The notes: a model not told the origin generated them from the letters alone. A DNA stretch of 64,000 nucleotides from Leptodontidium sp. MPI-SDFR-AT-0119 (GCA_020726505.1 JAHLEZ010000024.1:186001-250000), one strand, 5' to 3'; counted from the stretch's first letter, positions 21,899-32,704 are shown. A program made the numbers and translations.

Positions 21899-22895
21899 TT
21901 AGGCAAACTGTTCTTGTCCAAACTCTCCAACCAAAGCAACTGACAGCTTGCCACCAGTGATTTCCTCCTTCCTCTCGACCAACGCTTCCACGTCCCAGTT
22001 TGAGCTGACATACTTTCCTGTCAAGAAAGCCGCCTTCTCAGTAGCAATCCAGACCCCGATGCCTCCCACAAGCTCAGGAGTATCCAATGAAAAGCGGATG
22101 AAGGAGTCCAGAGTCATATCTGTCTTCACAGTTCCCGGGTGCAGCGCCACGGCTGTGACGTTCGGGTTCTCAGCGGCGATATAAGCTGCAAGCTGGATCG
22201 AGATGAGCTTCGAGATGGAGTAACTGGAAATTCCTGGGAAAACCGAAACGGCTGCTCCGGTGGTAAGGCTGATGACAGTTCCTTTCTTTTCTTTTTCGAG
22301 AAGTTGGAGGAACCCTTGGGAAACGAGGAATGTGCCTCTACCATTCACCTCCTGCGACATGTCAGCAACTGTTCTCGGGATTTTGAGAAGTCTACTCACA
22401 AAATCGGACCACCAAGATCCTGGTTCTACATCACCGATTGGACCTGCTCCTGCAAGTGCGCCTGCGTTGTTGATCAAGACATCGGCGTGACCGAATTTAG
22501 CCTTGACCTTCGCCCACAAGGCCGAGATGGACTCGTTACTGAGCAGATCTGTTGGAACAGTGAGGACATCGATCTTGTCGTTGATCTCGTGGATCTCCTT
22601 AGCGGTTGCGGCAAGAGACTCGGCAGTCCTGGCAACGAGGACAATCGCCTTAGGGCCAGCTTTAGCGAACGAGGCAGCGAAGGCCTTGAAATTGTCACGT
22701 TAGTCTTCGATAAAGTGGCAAGGGACTGATGCTTACAATGCGACCGAGACCTTTTGAGGCTCCTGTGATCACGATGACCTTCCCTGCCTGGCTGTTGGAG
22801 GCAGATGTTGGGTCTATGGCGGGGTAGACATCGCGGTGAGTGGTTTTGGTGAAAGCTTGAGAAGTAACGAAAAAGTCGACAGGGAGATTTTCCAT
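21899..22895 (-). CDS. Short-chain dehydrogenase/reductase (298 aa)
   Basis: Exons 22895-22737, 22684-22400 and 22351-21899 join in phase through GTAAGC...AAG and GTGAGT...CAG introns. The Rossmann nucleotide-binding motif is present (VIVITGASKGLGR), as are DVLINNAGALAG and the catalytic YSISK (Tyr-x3-Lys) preceded by a Ser-containing strand, then LHPGTVKTDM. The length is slightly above the usual 250 aa because of a 35-residue N-terminal extension. It catalyses NAD(P)-dependent oxidation or reduction of an unknown small molecule, probably in the cytosol. The gene converges on the Zn2Cys6 gene at 18984-21313. Such pairs occur in secondary-metabolite or detoxification loci, but no other pathway genes flank them. 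Confidence 0.9.
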
Positions 22896-23802
22896 TTTGA
22901 GATGAAACAGAAGGCTTCTGATTGATTGATCGAAGAGATCTTGGGCTTTGTTGCTGTAAGAGTGTATTAAGAAAATCGATGATGACGAGCGTGGGAATGA
23001 GGAGTGAAATTCCGAGTATGAAGTGGTCAAGTATATACTGAACGTTACCTCGCCGCGTAGCACGTCAACGTGGCTGTCTGAAGCCACGATGCGGCCTCAT
23101 GGTCAGTGGATTTCTCAGCACACGGAATTGTAGAAATCAATGGACTATTCAAGGCATTCACTTTGATTGTGCATGAGTCTATTCCAGTATAATTGGGGCA
23201 TGCCTAGTCGGTGGCGGATAACAGATCCTCAGCCCCGGATTTCAATACTACTTGTAGAGGAACCTGAGCTGGTGTGAGTAAGCCTGCGCATGGTAAGGAG
23301 CTGAATTCCGTTCCTGGTTGGGTACCGTGGTTGTGCCAGGGATCTGTTTTGATGAAAAAAGCGAGAGCTTTGTCAGCCTTCTGTCTAATCTCCCCTGGAG
23401 CTTAACCTGATTTGGACAGTGACCTTTTGCCATGCATGAACTTCCGAGCTCCACCGCAGTCAGCACCATGTATTGAAACTGGCAGCGCAATCTGGAACTT
23501 GCGATTCATTTGACCCTTATCAATCAGATTGCTTACTATATCTGGCAAAGCACAGTGATTCATTCGATCCTCGTCATTCTTGTAATCTTGAGCGTTCATA
23601 CAGAACTGAGGATAAAAAATTGCAAGGCTGGAACAGATGTGAGGCTAACGAGGCTGGCCACTTGCCACTCACTAGCAGGATATGATACCTGCAACCATAG
23701 GCTGAGAGGTAAACCGACGAGAACACAGTTTGCTAGATAAGTATTAGGACTGGTCGGTCGCTTACAAGCAATCACTTACAATCTCTGCCATGGATGGTGG
23801 CC
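22896..23802. other. Intergenic, nothing recognised
   Basis: Upstream region of the SDR gene followed by low-information sequence. Short open frames here look random. No repeat shared with the rest of the window was noticed. Confidence 0.4.
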
Positions 23803-24214
23803 ATATTTTTCGCTCCGTAGATCTGTACGTAGTATATCGGCCATGCTTGCAAATGATCAGAGCCACGTCAATACCATCGAACTCTCATAATTCATATGCT
23901 TTCTTTATTAGTGTCTTCTTTCTCCTATCTATGCCCTCGGCTTTTCGCTTTTTTTTAATCCTCTTGTTGACCTTTTGAACATCTCCCATTGAAGCAGCTC
24001 CTGCAAGAACCCGCGCATCATCTAGTGAGGCAAGCCAGATTCTACAAGTGGGACAACGACCGTCGAGAACGGACTTGGAGAGACAGTCTTCGTGAAGCCA
24101 GTGATTGCAACACCTCAGTCGAACGATGCCGTCCCCGCTCTGCCAATCCTCGTAGCAGAAGTAACAAAGTTCCTCGGCATTATCCGCATCCACATCTGCA
24201 ACTTCGACCGTCAT
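23803..24214 (-). pseudogene. Chimeric gene: RING-H2 finger joined to MADS-box-like core (copy B)
   Basis: From ATG 24214 the frame encodes a short leader, then a RING-H2 finger: CYFC, a CNHWLHEDC block (C-x-H-x2-H-x2-C) and CPTC. It continues WLASLDDARVLAGA and GDVQKV. At this point the RING gene at 52.3 kb enters ankyrin repeats, but here the frame switches to NKRIKKKRKAEG and DRRKKTLIKKAYEL, the MADS-like core. TGA at 23885-23887 replaces a conserved Gly codon. The frame beyond it still reads EFDGIDVALIICKHGRYTTY to about 23803. The join falls at codons for KVN, which both parents share (MADS copy C also has KVNN), suggesting a microhomology-mediated fusion. A truncated RING-basic protein of about 110 aa is still encodable. 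RING-H2 proteins are typically E3 ubiquitin ligases. Confidence 0.7.
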
Positions 24215-25117
24215 TGCCAAACCTGCACCACACAGCCAGGCACTGGTACCGACTGCTGAAGCTATCGGGACGCCCCATACGATATTGGAGTCACCGTGGG
24301 ATCATTACCGACAGGTCTTCGAGCTCAGTCTTGGTAGCTTTGTTATCGTTGTTTCCGAAAAGGCCACTCACGATCTCTTTACGATGAAGCGCTTTCAGGG
24401 TGCTGACGAGGTCCGCATGCTACAGTCACTTGGCCACAGAAACTTGCATCAAATGCTGGAATGTTTCCGCCTCGACGACCCCTACTTTGCGGTTTTTGGC
24501 TATGATCCCATCTCACTTGCACATATTGCATGGCCCCCTTTCCTTACCGAGCTTCAACTGGCGGCCATAGTAGGACAGGTGAGTATCATCACCTGGTCTG
24601 TGACTTCCGTTGCTGACTGAAAAAGATCCTCGACGGGCTTGTGTATCTTGCTACGAACGGCTTAGAACCGGGCCCCTACAAGTGCTCAAATATCCTTGTC
24701 GACGCCGGTGGTACTGTCAAAATTAGTAAGTTGGCACTGGATTTACTGAATCTGTACTTATGTATGAGATAGCAAGTCACGACTCCTGCAGAGGGATCGC
24801 ATCGAAACAAGACATGAAGGCTCTGGGGTATATAACCATGGAACTCATGCAGAAATACCCCAATAGCAGTGGGTCTATCGGCCTGGAGGATTTCGAACAC
24901 TGGCCCTCCGATGGTGATGCGGTTGGCTTTCTGGCGATGACCACGTCAGCAACGTCGCTTGAACAGCTCTTATCTGTGAGCAGGTCCAATCTTCTAGACA
25001 ATGCGTTACTGACGTCCACAGCATCCGCTCTTAGATTGTGACTGGAGGGACGAGGATCTCAAATGGATAGTTGCACTGGCGGCTGTCACTACCCACCGAG
25101 GTTGGCGTTATGAATAG
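24195..25117 (+). pseudogene. Protein-kinase-like (degenerate) gene, 5' end missing
   Basis: Exons: about 24195-24578, 24626-24725, 24773-24975 and 25022-25117, with GTGAGT, GTAAGT and GTGAGC donors and AG acceptors. The product resembles a divergent kinase fold: FTMKRFQGADEVRMLQSLGH (beta-3 Lys, helix C), ILDGLVYLATNGLEPG, CSNILVDAGGTVKI (catalytic-loop Asn region), and a C-lobe helix DMKALGYITMELMQKY. The HRD Asp and DFG motif are not visible, so it is probably a pseudokinase of a kind widespread in filamentous fungi. No in-frame ATG occurs before the kinase-like text, and the opposite strand at 24214 is the start of the RING/MADS chimera. The 5' end may therefore have been lost where the two genes were joined. 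Confidence 0.5.
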
Positions 25118-25439
25118 GGTGAAATCTTCTGTTGGTATAGACCTTACTACTATATATTTCTAAATGACATGTTTGGGCTATGAAATGCTGCAGGCTTTCT
25201 TAGACATCGTGTAATATTGAGGATTTCATGACATGTGATAAGTGTCGAGGCACAATCCTTATCACCAGGATATTCTGAAATACTTGAGCTTAATCACCGT
25301 CGAAGATACCAGAGAACTGACGTGCGTCTAGCACCGTAAATGGTACAGCCCGGTAAAATTGACACTAATTATAAAGAGAAGATCGTGGTCATCAGAATCC
25401 AATTGGCTTTGCCAGGATGCATACGAGTGGACTAATGGA
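25118..25439. other. Intergenic, nothing recognised
   Basis: Three hundred bases of AT-rich spacer between the kinase-like gene and the repeat upstream of MADS copy C. No supported feature. Confidence 0.4.
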
Positions 25440-25640
25440 TCATCCCCCTCTTGTTCTTGAGGGTTACTATCGTAGCAACCCCGCCACACACCCCCCGCTT
25501 GAGGGGTGAGTGTCACCTAGGTGGTACATAACCATCTCCTAGATGATGACGGCCGTCTAGGGTGGTAGGTTCAAATGTGGCTCCTCGTCATCTTGGTTTG
25601 AAGAGGGCCGATTCAGGCTCCTCCATGTGTAACCAGACTA
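25440..25640. repeat. Inverted counterpart of the 2600-2830 repeat
   Basis: It contains the reverse complement of GAGGAGCCACATTTGAACCT and of the CATGGAGGAGCCTGAAT block found at about 2620, plus a CTAGATGATGACGGCCGTCT segment. It lies upstream of MADS-like copy C exactly as 2600-2830 lies upstream of copy A. A GGTTCAAAT motif recalls a tRNA-type B box, but no A box or cloverleaf could be drawn. Confidence 0.55.
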
Positions 25641-25762
25641 TAAACTCAGAATCGTGGCCATCAATATGAATGAATTATCTCTAGGTCAATACAACTCCAG
25701 TTCCATACAATTGAACTTGGTCGGACATATTGTTCGACATTGATCAGATCGCCTAGAATCAT

Positions 25763-25902
25763 ATGGATACTCTAGACGTCAAAGTCAACAACCAAGGGAG
25801 AAGAAGACGGAAAAGAGAACATGAGAATATCAACAGGAGGAAGGAAACTTTGGTTACGAAGGCTTTTGAGTTAGGGGAATTTGAAGGTATTCCGTGGCGC
25901 TT
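25763..25902 (+). pseudogene. MADS-box-like core, copy C, truncated
   Basis: ATG 25763 begins MDTLDVKVNNQGRRRRKRE, then NINRRKETLVTKAFELGEFE. This is the same core as copy A, but homology ends right after GEFEGI where copy A continues GIDVALIIC. The following sequence (FLLFLHHSIRF...) is unrelated. The remaining open frame to 26164 crosses at least two further fragments, including one starting MADPSACPSSSSSS and one resembling the end of the 12-kb gene (ILDRISEDTC). The beta-strand half of the MADS fold is lost, so a functional product is unlikely. Confidence 0.65.
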
Positions 25903-26398
25903 GCAGCCATTGCAGCCTTTTCTGTTGTTTCTACACCATTCAATCAGGTTTCTGCATACTTGCACGACGTATACTCCTAGTCTCATCTCTTATGGCAGAC
26001 CCATCAGCATGCCCTTCATCAAGCTCGTCCTCCTCAGCGCGGCGCCCCCCACCATCAGCAGCAGTTGGCATGTCATCAACAAATTTTGGACAGAATGTCG
26101 GATTTTGGATAGAATTTCGGAGGATACTTGTGAGGGTCAAAAGATAGAAGGTTTAGATAAATAACTGGCTCGCATCTATTAACATCATCTAAGGAAATGC
26201 ATCGCCTTTGTCCTGTGACCCCTTGAGGCCAGTGCAATTGGTTCCAGCTCTCCGCTGCCGCATTACACCTTCGACGGCATAAGGTAAAACGGATAACCGA
26301 GCGCTATTTATAGAACGAGGGGAGATCTGTTTATATGGAGTGAAGACTCTTATATAGAAAGTTGCCTCACTTTGCCCGCCACTCATATATAGACAGCC
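25903..26398. other. Mosaic of gene fragments left of the LINE
   Basis: About 26085-26150 matches the end of the 12.0-13.8 kb gene, followed by AGATAAATAACTGGCTCGCA shared with 11940. Then comes an inverted piece shared with 11870-11930. 26300-26398 continues the 3' part of the second 2EXR copy, interrupted by the LINE. The left target copy ATATATAGACAGCC occupies 26385-26398. At least three unrelated sources are juxtaposed in 500 bp. Confidence 0.5.
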
Positions 26399-26507
26399 AA
26401 CGACTTTTTTCGAATCTTTTTGACCCCCCTGCGAACTCTCAATTTCCAACTTTATTTCACTATAAACTACTAGAACTCCCTATATCCAGGTCCGCTAGTC
26501 ATTCAAG

Positions 26508-28037
26508 ATGACGAGTAGTCCTGGACCAATGGAGTTGTCTGACCCGCCAGAGGTATTAAGTGACCCTTTTGGTTCCTTCCCCCTCTCAGACCCAACGATT
26601 ATCCTCGGAGATACGGAAGTAGAGGCGTCTAGCCCTACCCTTCCCTATTCTAACACTGGGAACTCAACCGCTATACAGAATGCGGCCCCCCTTTCATCTG
26701 ACCACCTTGAGATACCCCTTTCTTCTGCGGATTTTTCTGCCGCTCCTCCCCGCCCTACCCGACCAATTAGGAAAAGAGGCCCTGGCCCCCTTCCCAACCG
26801 AGATCCTACCAATAAAGCCCTCAGATTGTCTCAAGAAACAAACAAATCACCAAGGGACCTCATCCTAAACGCTAGGGACTTGATTGTACAAGCCTATACC
26901 CTTACAAAGGCACGTGAAGAACAGTCGAAGCTCCTAGACCTCCTAGAGATCTTCAGGGAATACACGGAGAAAGGCAAACTACAATCAGCGTCTTCAATTA
27001 TTGCCTCTCAAATAGCCAATCTAGAAACGGCTACCAGGCAAATTGAACACAAAACTAAAGCCCTTGCTAAATCACCACCCCCTGCAACCGACCTACCCTC
27101 CAGAACCAACACAACGGCTTCCACCAGAAGTACAACCCCCTCCTTTGCCAGCGTAGCAACACAAGGAGCTATAGGATCTGGCAGTCCCCAAGACTGGACT
27201 ATTGTTGAGAAGAAGAACAAAGGTCAGGCTTCTAAACCCGCAAAGCAAGCCGCCCAAAATCGACTTATACTAGTCAAATCCGTCGCTAGCAACAATACCG
27301 ACTTCTCATCCCTGGCGACGAGAAATGCCTTTAATAAAGCATTCTCTGAAAAGGGGATTAAAGGGCCAGTTGTGGCCACGGTATCCAAATCACTCGGCCA
27401 AAACCTAGTTGTTACCACTACTAGCGCCTTCTCAGCCGATTTTCTCTTGGAGAAGCAAGCGATATGGCAGCATATTGTTCCCTTTAAAACAGCCCAAAAA
27501 GATGAGCCCTGGCATAAGGTAGTCCTACATGGTATACCTACTGCTGACTTCAATACGCCAGAAGGAATGGCTCTTGTTATTGAAGAAATCCAGACCTTTA
27601 ATAAAGGCCTGAAGCCAATTGGAACCCCATACTGGCTCACATCAGCGGAAAAACGCTCAACCCAACGCGCAGGCTCAATCGCAGTAGCCTTTGCCACAAA
27701 AGAAGAGGCAGACAGAGCAATTCGACACAGGCTCTATATTGCTGGGATAAGCGCCCGTGTAGAAAAACTATACTCTACAGCCCCCACCACACAATGCCCA
27801 AAATGCCAGGGTTTCGGCCACCTTGAGAATCACTGCAAAAGAGGCCCGTTCTGCCGACTTTGCAGTGAAAAACACGCCACCCAACAGCACCACTGTAGCT
27901 CCTGCCAAGCCAAAGGAGCAAGGTGCCAACATCTAGCCCCTAAGTGCGCCAACTGTGGGGAACCACATACTGCAGACACGAAATCGTGCGAGGTACTTCT
28001 CGCAATCAAGCATAAGGGTCCTGCTATGCAACTTTAA
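26508..28037 (+). CDS. LINE ORF1, gag-like RNA-binding protein (509 aa)
   Basis: The N-terminal third is Pro/Ser-rich and probably disordered. A helical middle (EEQSKLLDLLEIFREYTEKG) could multimerise, and an RRM-like central region follows. Near the C-terminus are CCHC zinc knuckles: CPKCQGFGHLENHC and CRLCSEKHATQQHHC, then a Cys-rich CANCGEPHTADTKSC. Such proteins bind the LINE transcript and form the ribonucleoprotein used for target-primed reverse transcription. The frame is unbroken from ATG 26508. Its stop TAA overlaps the ORF2 start in the string TAATG, so ORF2 is likely translated by reinitiation. Confidence 0.9.
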   Translation: MTSSPGPMELSDPPEVLSDPFGSFPLSDPTIILGDTEVEASSPTLPYSNTGNSTAIQNAAPLSSDHLEIPLSSADFSAAPPRPTRPIRKRGPGPLPNRDPTNKALRLSQETNKSPRDLILNARDLIVQAYTLTKAREEQSKLLDLLEIFREYTEKGKLQSASSIIASQIANLETATRQIEHKTKALAKSPPPATDLPSRTNTTASTRSTTPSFASVATQGAIGSGSPQDWTIVEKKNKGQASKPAKQAAQNRLILVKSVASNNTDFSSLATRNAFNKAFSEKGIKGPVVATVSKSLGQNLVVTTTSAFSADFLLEKQAIWQHIVPFKTAQKDEPWHKVVLHGIPTADFNTPEGMALVIEEIQTFNKGLKPIGTPYWLTSAEKRSTQRAGSIAVAFATKEEADRAIRHRLYIAGISARVEKLYSTAPTTQCPKCQGFGHLENHCKRGPFCRLCSEKHATQQHHCSSCQAKGARCQHLAPKCANCGEPHTADTKSCEVLLAIKHKGPAMQL

Positions 28038-31000
28038 TGCTTAGTAGTAGCATAAAGATCCTCCAAGTGAACCTCAATCGAAATCCCTCCGCTACCGAAA
28101 GTGCGTTAGAAACAGCAATTGAGCTCAAAGCAGACTTAATAGTAATCCAAGAACCATGGGTTACTGACGACAACGCACGCTCAATTGCGCACCAGAGCTT
28201 CACACAGATCCTCCCCCCAGACAATGGTCTTCGTCCCAGAACGCTAGTCTATGTGTCTAAGGCATTTCATCCCCTAGTCAGCCTAGCGACCAGCTCTCCG
28301 AGGGACCCCGATCTACTGGCTATAGACATTATAGAAGGAAACGCGAAGATCCAACTCCTAAATGTCTATAACGAAGCGGACCAAGCTGGAGTCGGCCCTA
28401 GGACCCTCGAACGTTGTCTGTTCCACCAACCATTATCTACAAACACCGTTCTTCTGGGAGACTTCAATACACACCACCCATGGTGGGATCCGCTAGCTAA
28501 GAAAACCTCGGGAGCCGACCAGCTCATGGAATGGCTAGAGCAGCAAGACCTACAGCTCATAAACTCCCCTGGTACGGGCACCTTCTTCCGGCCTCACCTC
28601 GCTAGGGAATCAGTGCTGGACCTCACGTTCGCTTCTAGCACCTTAGCGAACAATATCGAGGACTGGCAGGTACTACCAGACCTAGGCTCTGACCACTACG
28701 GCCTCCTCTTCTCGATTTCTGGCACAAAGACAGTGATGGTGGACAACCCGGTTCAGCCGACCTGTTTTAATACTCGACTGGCCAACTGGGACCTCTTTGC
28801 CACTTCCTTACAATCAAATATATCAGAGAGCATGACCCTCAATTCAAACGACTTAGAGAGCCTTGTCCCTAACTGGGAGGATCAGCTAGGGATCCTAGAA
28901 GGGAACACGCCTATCACAGCTGTATTAGACAAGGCGGCCTCTGAACTCACAGACGCAATAACTAAAGCCGCAAAGGCTAGTATCCCATTAAACAAGCCAG
29001 GAGCGAGGTCTAAGCCATGGTGGAACGAAGACCTCAAAGCGCTCAGAAAATACATGATGCAAAGGCAAAGAGGCATAGCTAGAGACCCTGAGTCAATACA
29101 GCTATACCTCCAAGCTAAGAACACCTACTTCTTGGCGATCAAACGCGCGAAGAGGGACCACTGGAACCAGTTTCTAGAAAAGGAGGACCCAAAGTCAATC
29201 TATAAGGCCATGGCTTACACCTCTGACAAGCGGGTCGAGAGAACACCTCCTATTCAATCTGCGCCTACGCAGCTAGAAGATACATTCCAGGGAAAATGTT
29301 CTGCCTTCCGAAATACACTATTCCCGCCCCCGCCGAGCGCCCCCGAGCCGAATTGGGAGGAGTTTCAATCTTCGACCAAGTGGGAATGGCCCAATCTTAC
29401 CAGGACAGAACTGAAGAATGTATGCTCAGCAAAGGTCAAAGGGAGAACTCCTGGCCCTGATTCCATTACACAGGAAACCATCCTCCAAGCCTACAGAGCA
29501 ATCCCCGAGGTGTTCTACAGACTCTACTCCAGCTTAATCAACATCGGATATCACCCAACATGTTGGAGACAAGCCACAGGAGCTATTCTAAGGAAGCAAG
29601 AAAAGCCAGATTACACAGCCCCAAAGGCCTATCGAGTCATCTCGCTACTAAACTGCCTAGGCAAAGTAAGCGAAAGAATTCTAGCTCAAAGGCTCAGCTA
29701 CTTGGCAGAAAACAACCGACCTGCTTCACCCTAGCCAAATCGGAGGCAGACTAAAGAAATCAGCTATAGATGCTGCACTCCTCCTGACCAATGAAGTAGA
29801 AACAAACAGACGGCTAAAGCGGAAGACTACTACTCTATTCCTCGACGTTAAAGGCGCCTTCGACCATGTGGCCAAGAACCAACTACTCGGGATCCTTCAG
29901 AAGCTCCAATTGCCTAGTAATCTAGTAGCATGGACCTCATCATTCCTTAGCAATCGGTCACTTAGACTCTCTTTCGACGGTCAAACAGAAGAGTTCAGCA
30001 GAATCGAGACTGGAATACCCCAGGGTAGCCCAATTTCGCCTATACTGTTCTTGATATACATTAGAGAGCTCTTTCCTCGAATTGCCGCGAAGGTACTCTC
30101 GTATATCGACGATATCTCGCTCACCGTAACGTCTACAAGCCTCAAAAAGAACATCAGGATTCTTCAGAGGGAAGTAGCAAAGATATATGAGCTAGGCGCT
30201 AAGAATGCTATTCAGTTCGACTTAGCAAAGACAGAACTTATGCACTTTACCACAGGAAGAGAAGCCAAGACAGCCAGCCTCAGACTTCCTAATGGGGACA
30301 TTGTAGAACCAAAAGAAGTAGTCAGGTGGCTAGGTATCTGGTTCGACCCAGGCCTTACTTTTAAGCAGCATGTGGCAATACGTACGAGCCAGGCCCGATC
30401 GGCATTCCAGAGGATGACACGACTAGCCAATACGGCAAAAGGGCTCTCCCCTTTTGCGGTACGACAGTTATACCTAGCCTGTGTGGTTAGTGTAGCCGAC
30501 TACGGCTCCCCGATTTGGTGGAGGGGACAGGCACAGTTTAAGAAACCCCTCCAGGCCTTGCAAAACCTAGCTCTACGAAAAATCCTAGGGGTGTTCAAGA
30601 CAGCTCCGATAGTGCCAATGGAGGTCGAGGCAGCGCTACAGCCTCCTTGTGTCCGACTAAACGCCAGTACTCGAAAATACGCCATTCGTGCACTGAAACT
30701 AGCCCCTAAGCACCCGATTAACCAGGAACTCTCAAACCTCCCAACAAGACCCAGTCTCAAGCCAACAGTGCAACTCGAACGGATTCGGGCCTCAATTCAA
30801 GATCTAGTCGACCTAGAGGACCTTGAGCCCCTCCAGCACTTTAAATACCCACCGTGGAACAGAGTAACGCCGTATACGGTCGATATTAGCCCGCTGCCAA
30901 AGGAAGCAACTGCTCAAATACACAACTCGAACCTGCACATAGGCGCAGACGAATTCACCATCTATACAGATGCTTCGTCTATGCCAGGGGAAGATTCAAC

Positions 31001-31910
31001 CGGAGTAGGCGTAGGGCTCGTGGTACTGAACTATGAGAGGGGCACCCCTAGAGTAGTCTACAAGAGCATGACTAACTTGGGGGACTCCCAGTTAGTCTAC
31101 AACGGGGAGCTAGAAGGGACTACCCAAGCAGTTGAGTACGCTAGCAAGGTAGCTAAGCCAGGCCAGTCATACTACATCTACTCGGATAACCAGGCGGGAC
31201 TCTTCCGTCTCAAAACACCATCAGACAACCCAGGCCAAGCTTGCCAAATCCGGGCCATTCAAGCAGCGCAGCTAGCCAAGAGCAGAGGTGCCTCGATATC
31301 GATCAACTGGGTCCCCGGCCATACGGAAGTATACGGAAACGAGCTAGCTGACTCGTTAGCAAAGCAAGCAACGACGCTAGCCCCAAATACAAATGAAACC
31401 AGCTTTGCAGTCCTCGGCTGTAAAGTGAAGCAAGTTAGTACTAGAGAGTGGGAGTCGGCGTTAGACCAGTACGAAAAGACGCCTTGCCAAAATACAACTA
31501 CCTATAGGAAGCAATTCCCTTGGCAGCTACGGTCGAAGATCCACCTGCCGCCTGGAACTAGAAGAGAGCTAGCTAGCTCCTTCTTCCAATTGAAGCTAGG
31601 CCATGGGTTTATAAGGTCATACCTATATAGACTAGGCCGTACGGATAGCGACTTGTGTAGGTGTGGTAGGAGAGAGACAACCGCCCATTTACTTTTGAGT
31701 TGCAAAGACTCAGGAATAGCCAAGGCGAGGGCCAAGCTACGGGACGAAATGAAAGGAGCAAGACTCAGTCTACCTCTCCTAATGCATACAAAAATTGGGA
31801 TCGAGAAGACGCTAGATTTTCTCAAAAAGACTAGGCTTTGCACCAGGAAATGGTTCTTAGAGAGAAGGCAGGAAGAAGAGCAGGAGGAGCAAGAGGAGGA
31901 AGAAGCGTAA
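28037..31910 (+). pseudogene. LINE ORF2: APE endonuclease, reverse transcriptase, RNase H; one frameshift
   Basis: ATG 28037 opens an APE-type endonuclease (ILQVNLNRNPSA, VIQEPW with catalytic Glu, LLGDFNTHHPWW, SDHYGLLFS with the terminal Asp-His). The reverse transcriptase follows: PKAYRVISLLNCLGKVSERI, then the frame breaks near 29720. An apparent extra C shifts it, giving TAG at about 29732. The plus-one frame continues directly with LLHPSQIGGRLKKSA, LFLDVKGAFDHV, GIPQGSPISPILF and the catalytic YIDD. A C-terminal RNase H has IYTDASS, NGELEGT, IYSDNQAG and NELADS, followed by a CCHC-like CRCGRRETTAHLLLSC. One base change would separate this copy from a full-length enzyme. A sequencing error there is possible. 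Confidence 0.92.
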
Positions 31911-32076
31911 TACCTTCTACACTTTCCTTTATAATTTTCCTTTGTTATAACTAGGGCTATGCCCTCAATGTCCCCTGGAACAAATTGGCTACCTTTCTGG
32001 TATCTTATATAGAAACGCTGAGGCTCATAGCCCCAGCCGTCCTACTATAGTCTTCGACTTACACAGGACGTTAAAA

Positions 32077-32108
<32 letters not shown>

Positions 32109-32112
32109 TATA

Positions 32113-32412
32113 GACAGCCGTCATCTTTACAGTGTGCGATAGTTTCCATCCCGCATACTCCTTTTGGACATCAGGAAGCTCCTCGATATTAACAGGCCAA
32201 CCTGCTTCATCTTGGCCTAGCCTGCGCTCAGCATAAAATGCCATCTGCATTTCATCGTTTGAAGTATCAGTTGTGATATCACGAACCGCGATTATCTCCT
32301 TCAGGGTTGTCATAGTTCTCAGCGCATTCTTCAGGCCTGCAATCGTCGAATAAACACCGGTTATATTATCAGCCCTAACTATTCCGCCAAGAGCAAAATG
32401 AAGCTTTACTTA
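32113..32412 (-). pseudogene. 2EXR protein, copy 2, interrupted by the LINE
   Basis: The minus strand encodes YSTIAGLKNALRTMTTLKEI, IAVRDITTDTSNDEMQMAFY and AERRLGQDEAGWPVNIEELP, the homologue of the 3' half of the 11.1-kb 2EXR gene. It keeps CAG or CAA where copy 1 has TAG. At 32113 the frame runs into the LINE target site; the other side of the insertion (26398 leftward) continues the gene's 3' sequence. The N-terminal 2EXR half is absent upstream (32413-32650), where only unrelated frames are seen. Confidence 0.65.
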
Positions 32413-32704
32413 GAATAATATAATTCTTCGATTTCCAGTTTCCTGATTGGGTTAATGGCCCTTGCACTGGAGAACTCAGAAGGCTTGGCGTAATAGATCA
32501 GCCGAGGACGAAGTAGTGGTGTCAGTAGAGCGACAGGGGGTAGTATGGCTGAGTTAAAATTTCTGAGTGTTGGGGCTAAACTGTGGCTGATAACGTAAAC
32601 CCTACTCATCAAGCATTGGCCACCATCATCATCAATAGTTGCTGGTGCTTGTCGTAATTGAGTGATCCTCTCATTACAAAAAGTAGAGCCCCAATCAAGT
32701 CACA

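Larger units (their letters stand above)
26399..32105 (+). mobile_element. Tad1-like non-LTR retrotransposon (LINE), 5.7 kb, 14-bp TSD
   Basis: The element lies between perfect direct repeats ATATATAGACAGCC (26385-26398 and 32106-32119) and ends in an (AAT)n tail (about 32081-32105). It contains a 5' leader of about 110 bp, ORF1 (gag-like) and ORF2 (endonuclease, reverse transcriptase, RNase H) joined by a TAATG overlap, and a 3' UTR of about 170 bp. The clean TSD and intact tail mark a complete and fairly recent insertion. The only evident lesion is one frameshift in ORF2. The insertion site lies in the 3' part of a 2EXR gene relic reading on the opposite strand. Confidence 0.93.

Noticed and set aside
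25540..25600. tRNA or tRNA-derived SINE suggested by GGTTCAAAT
   Set aside because: Only a partial B-box match; no A box, no foldable cloverleaf, and no tail or target duplication.
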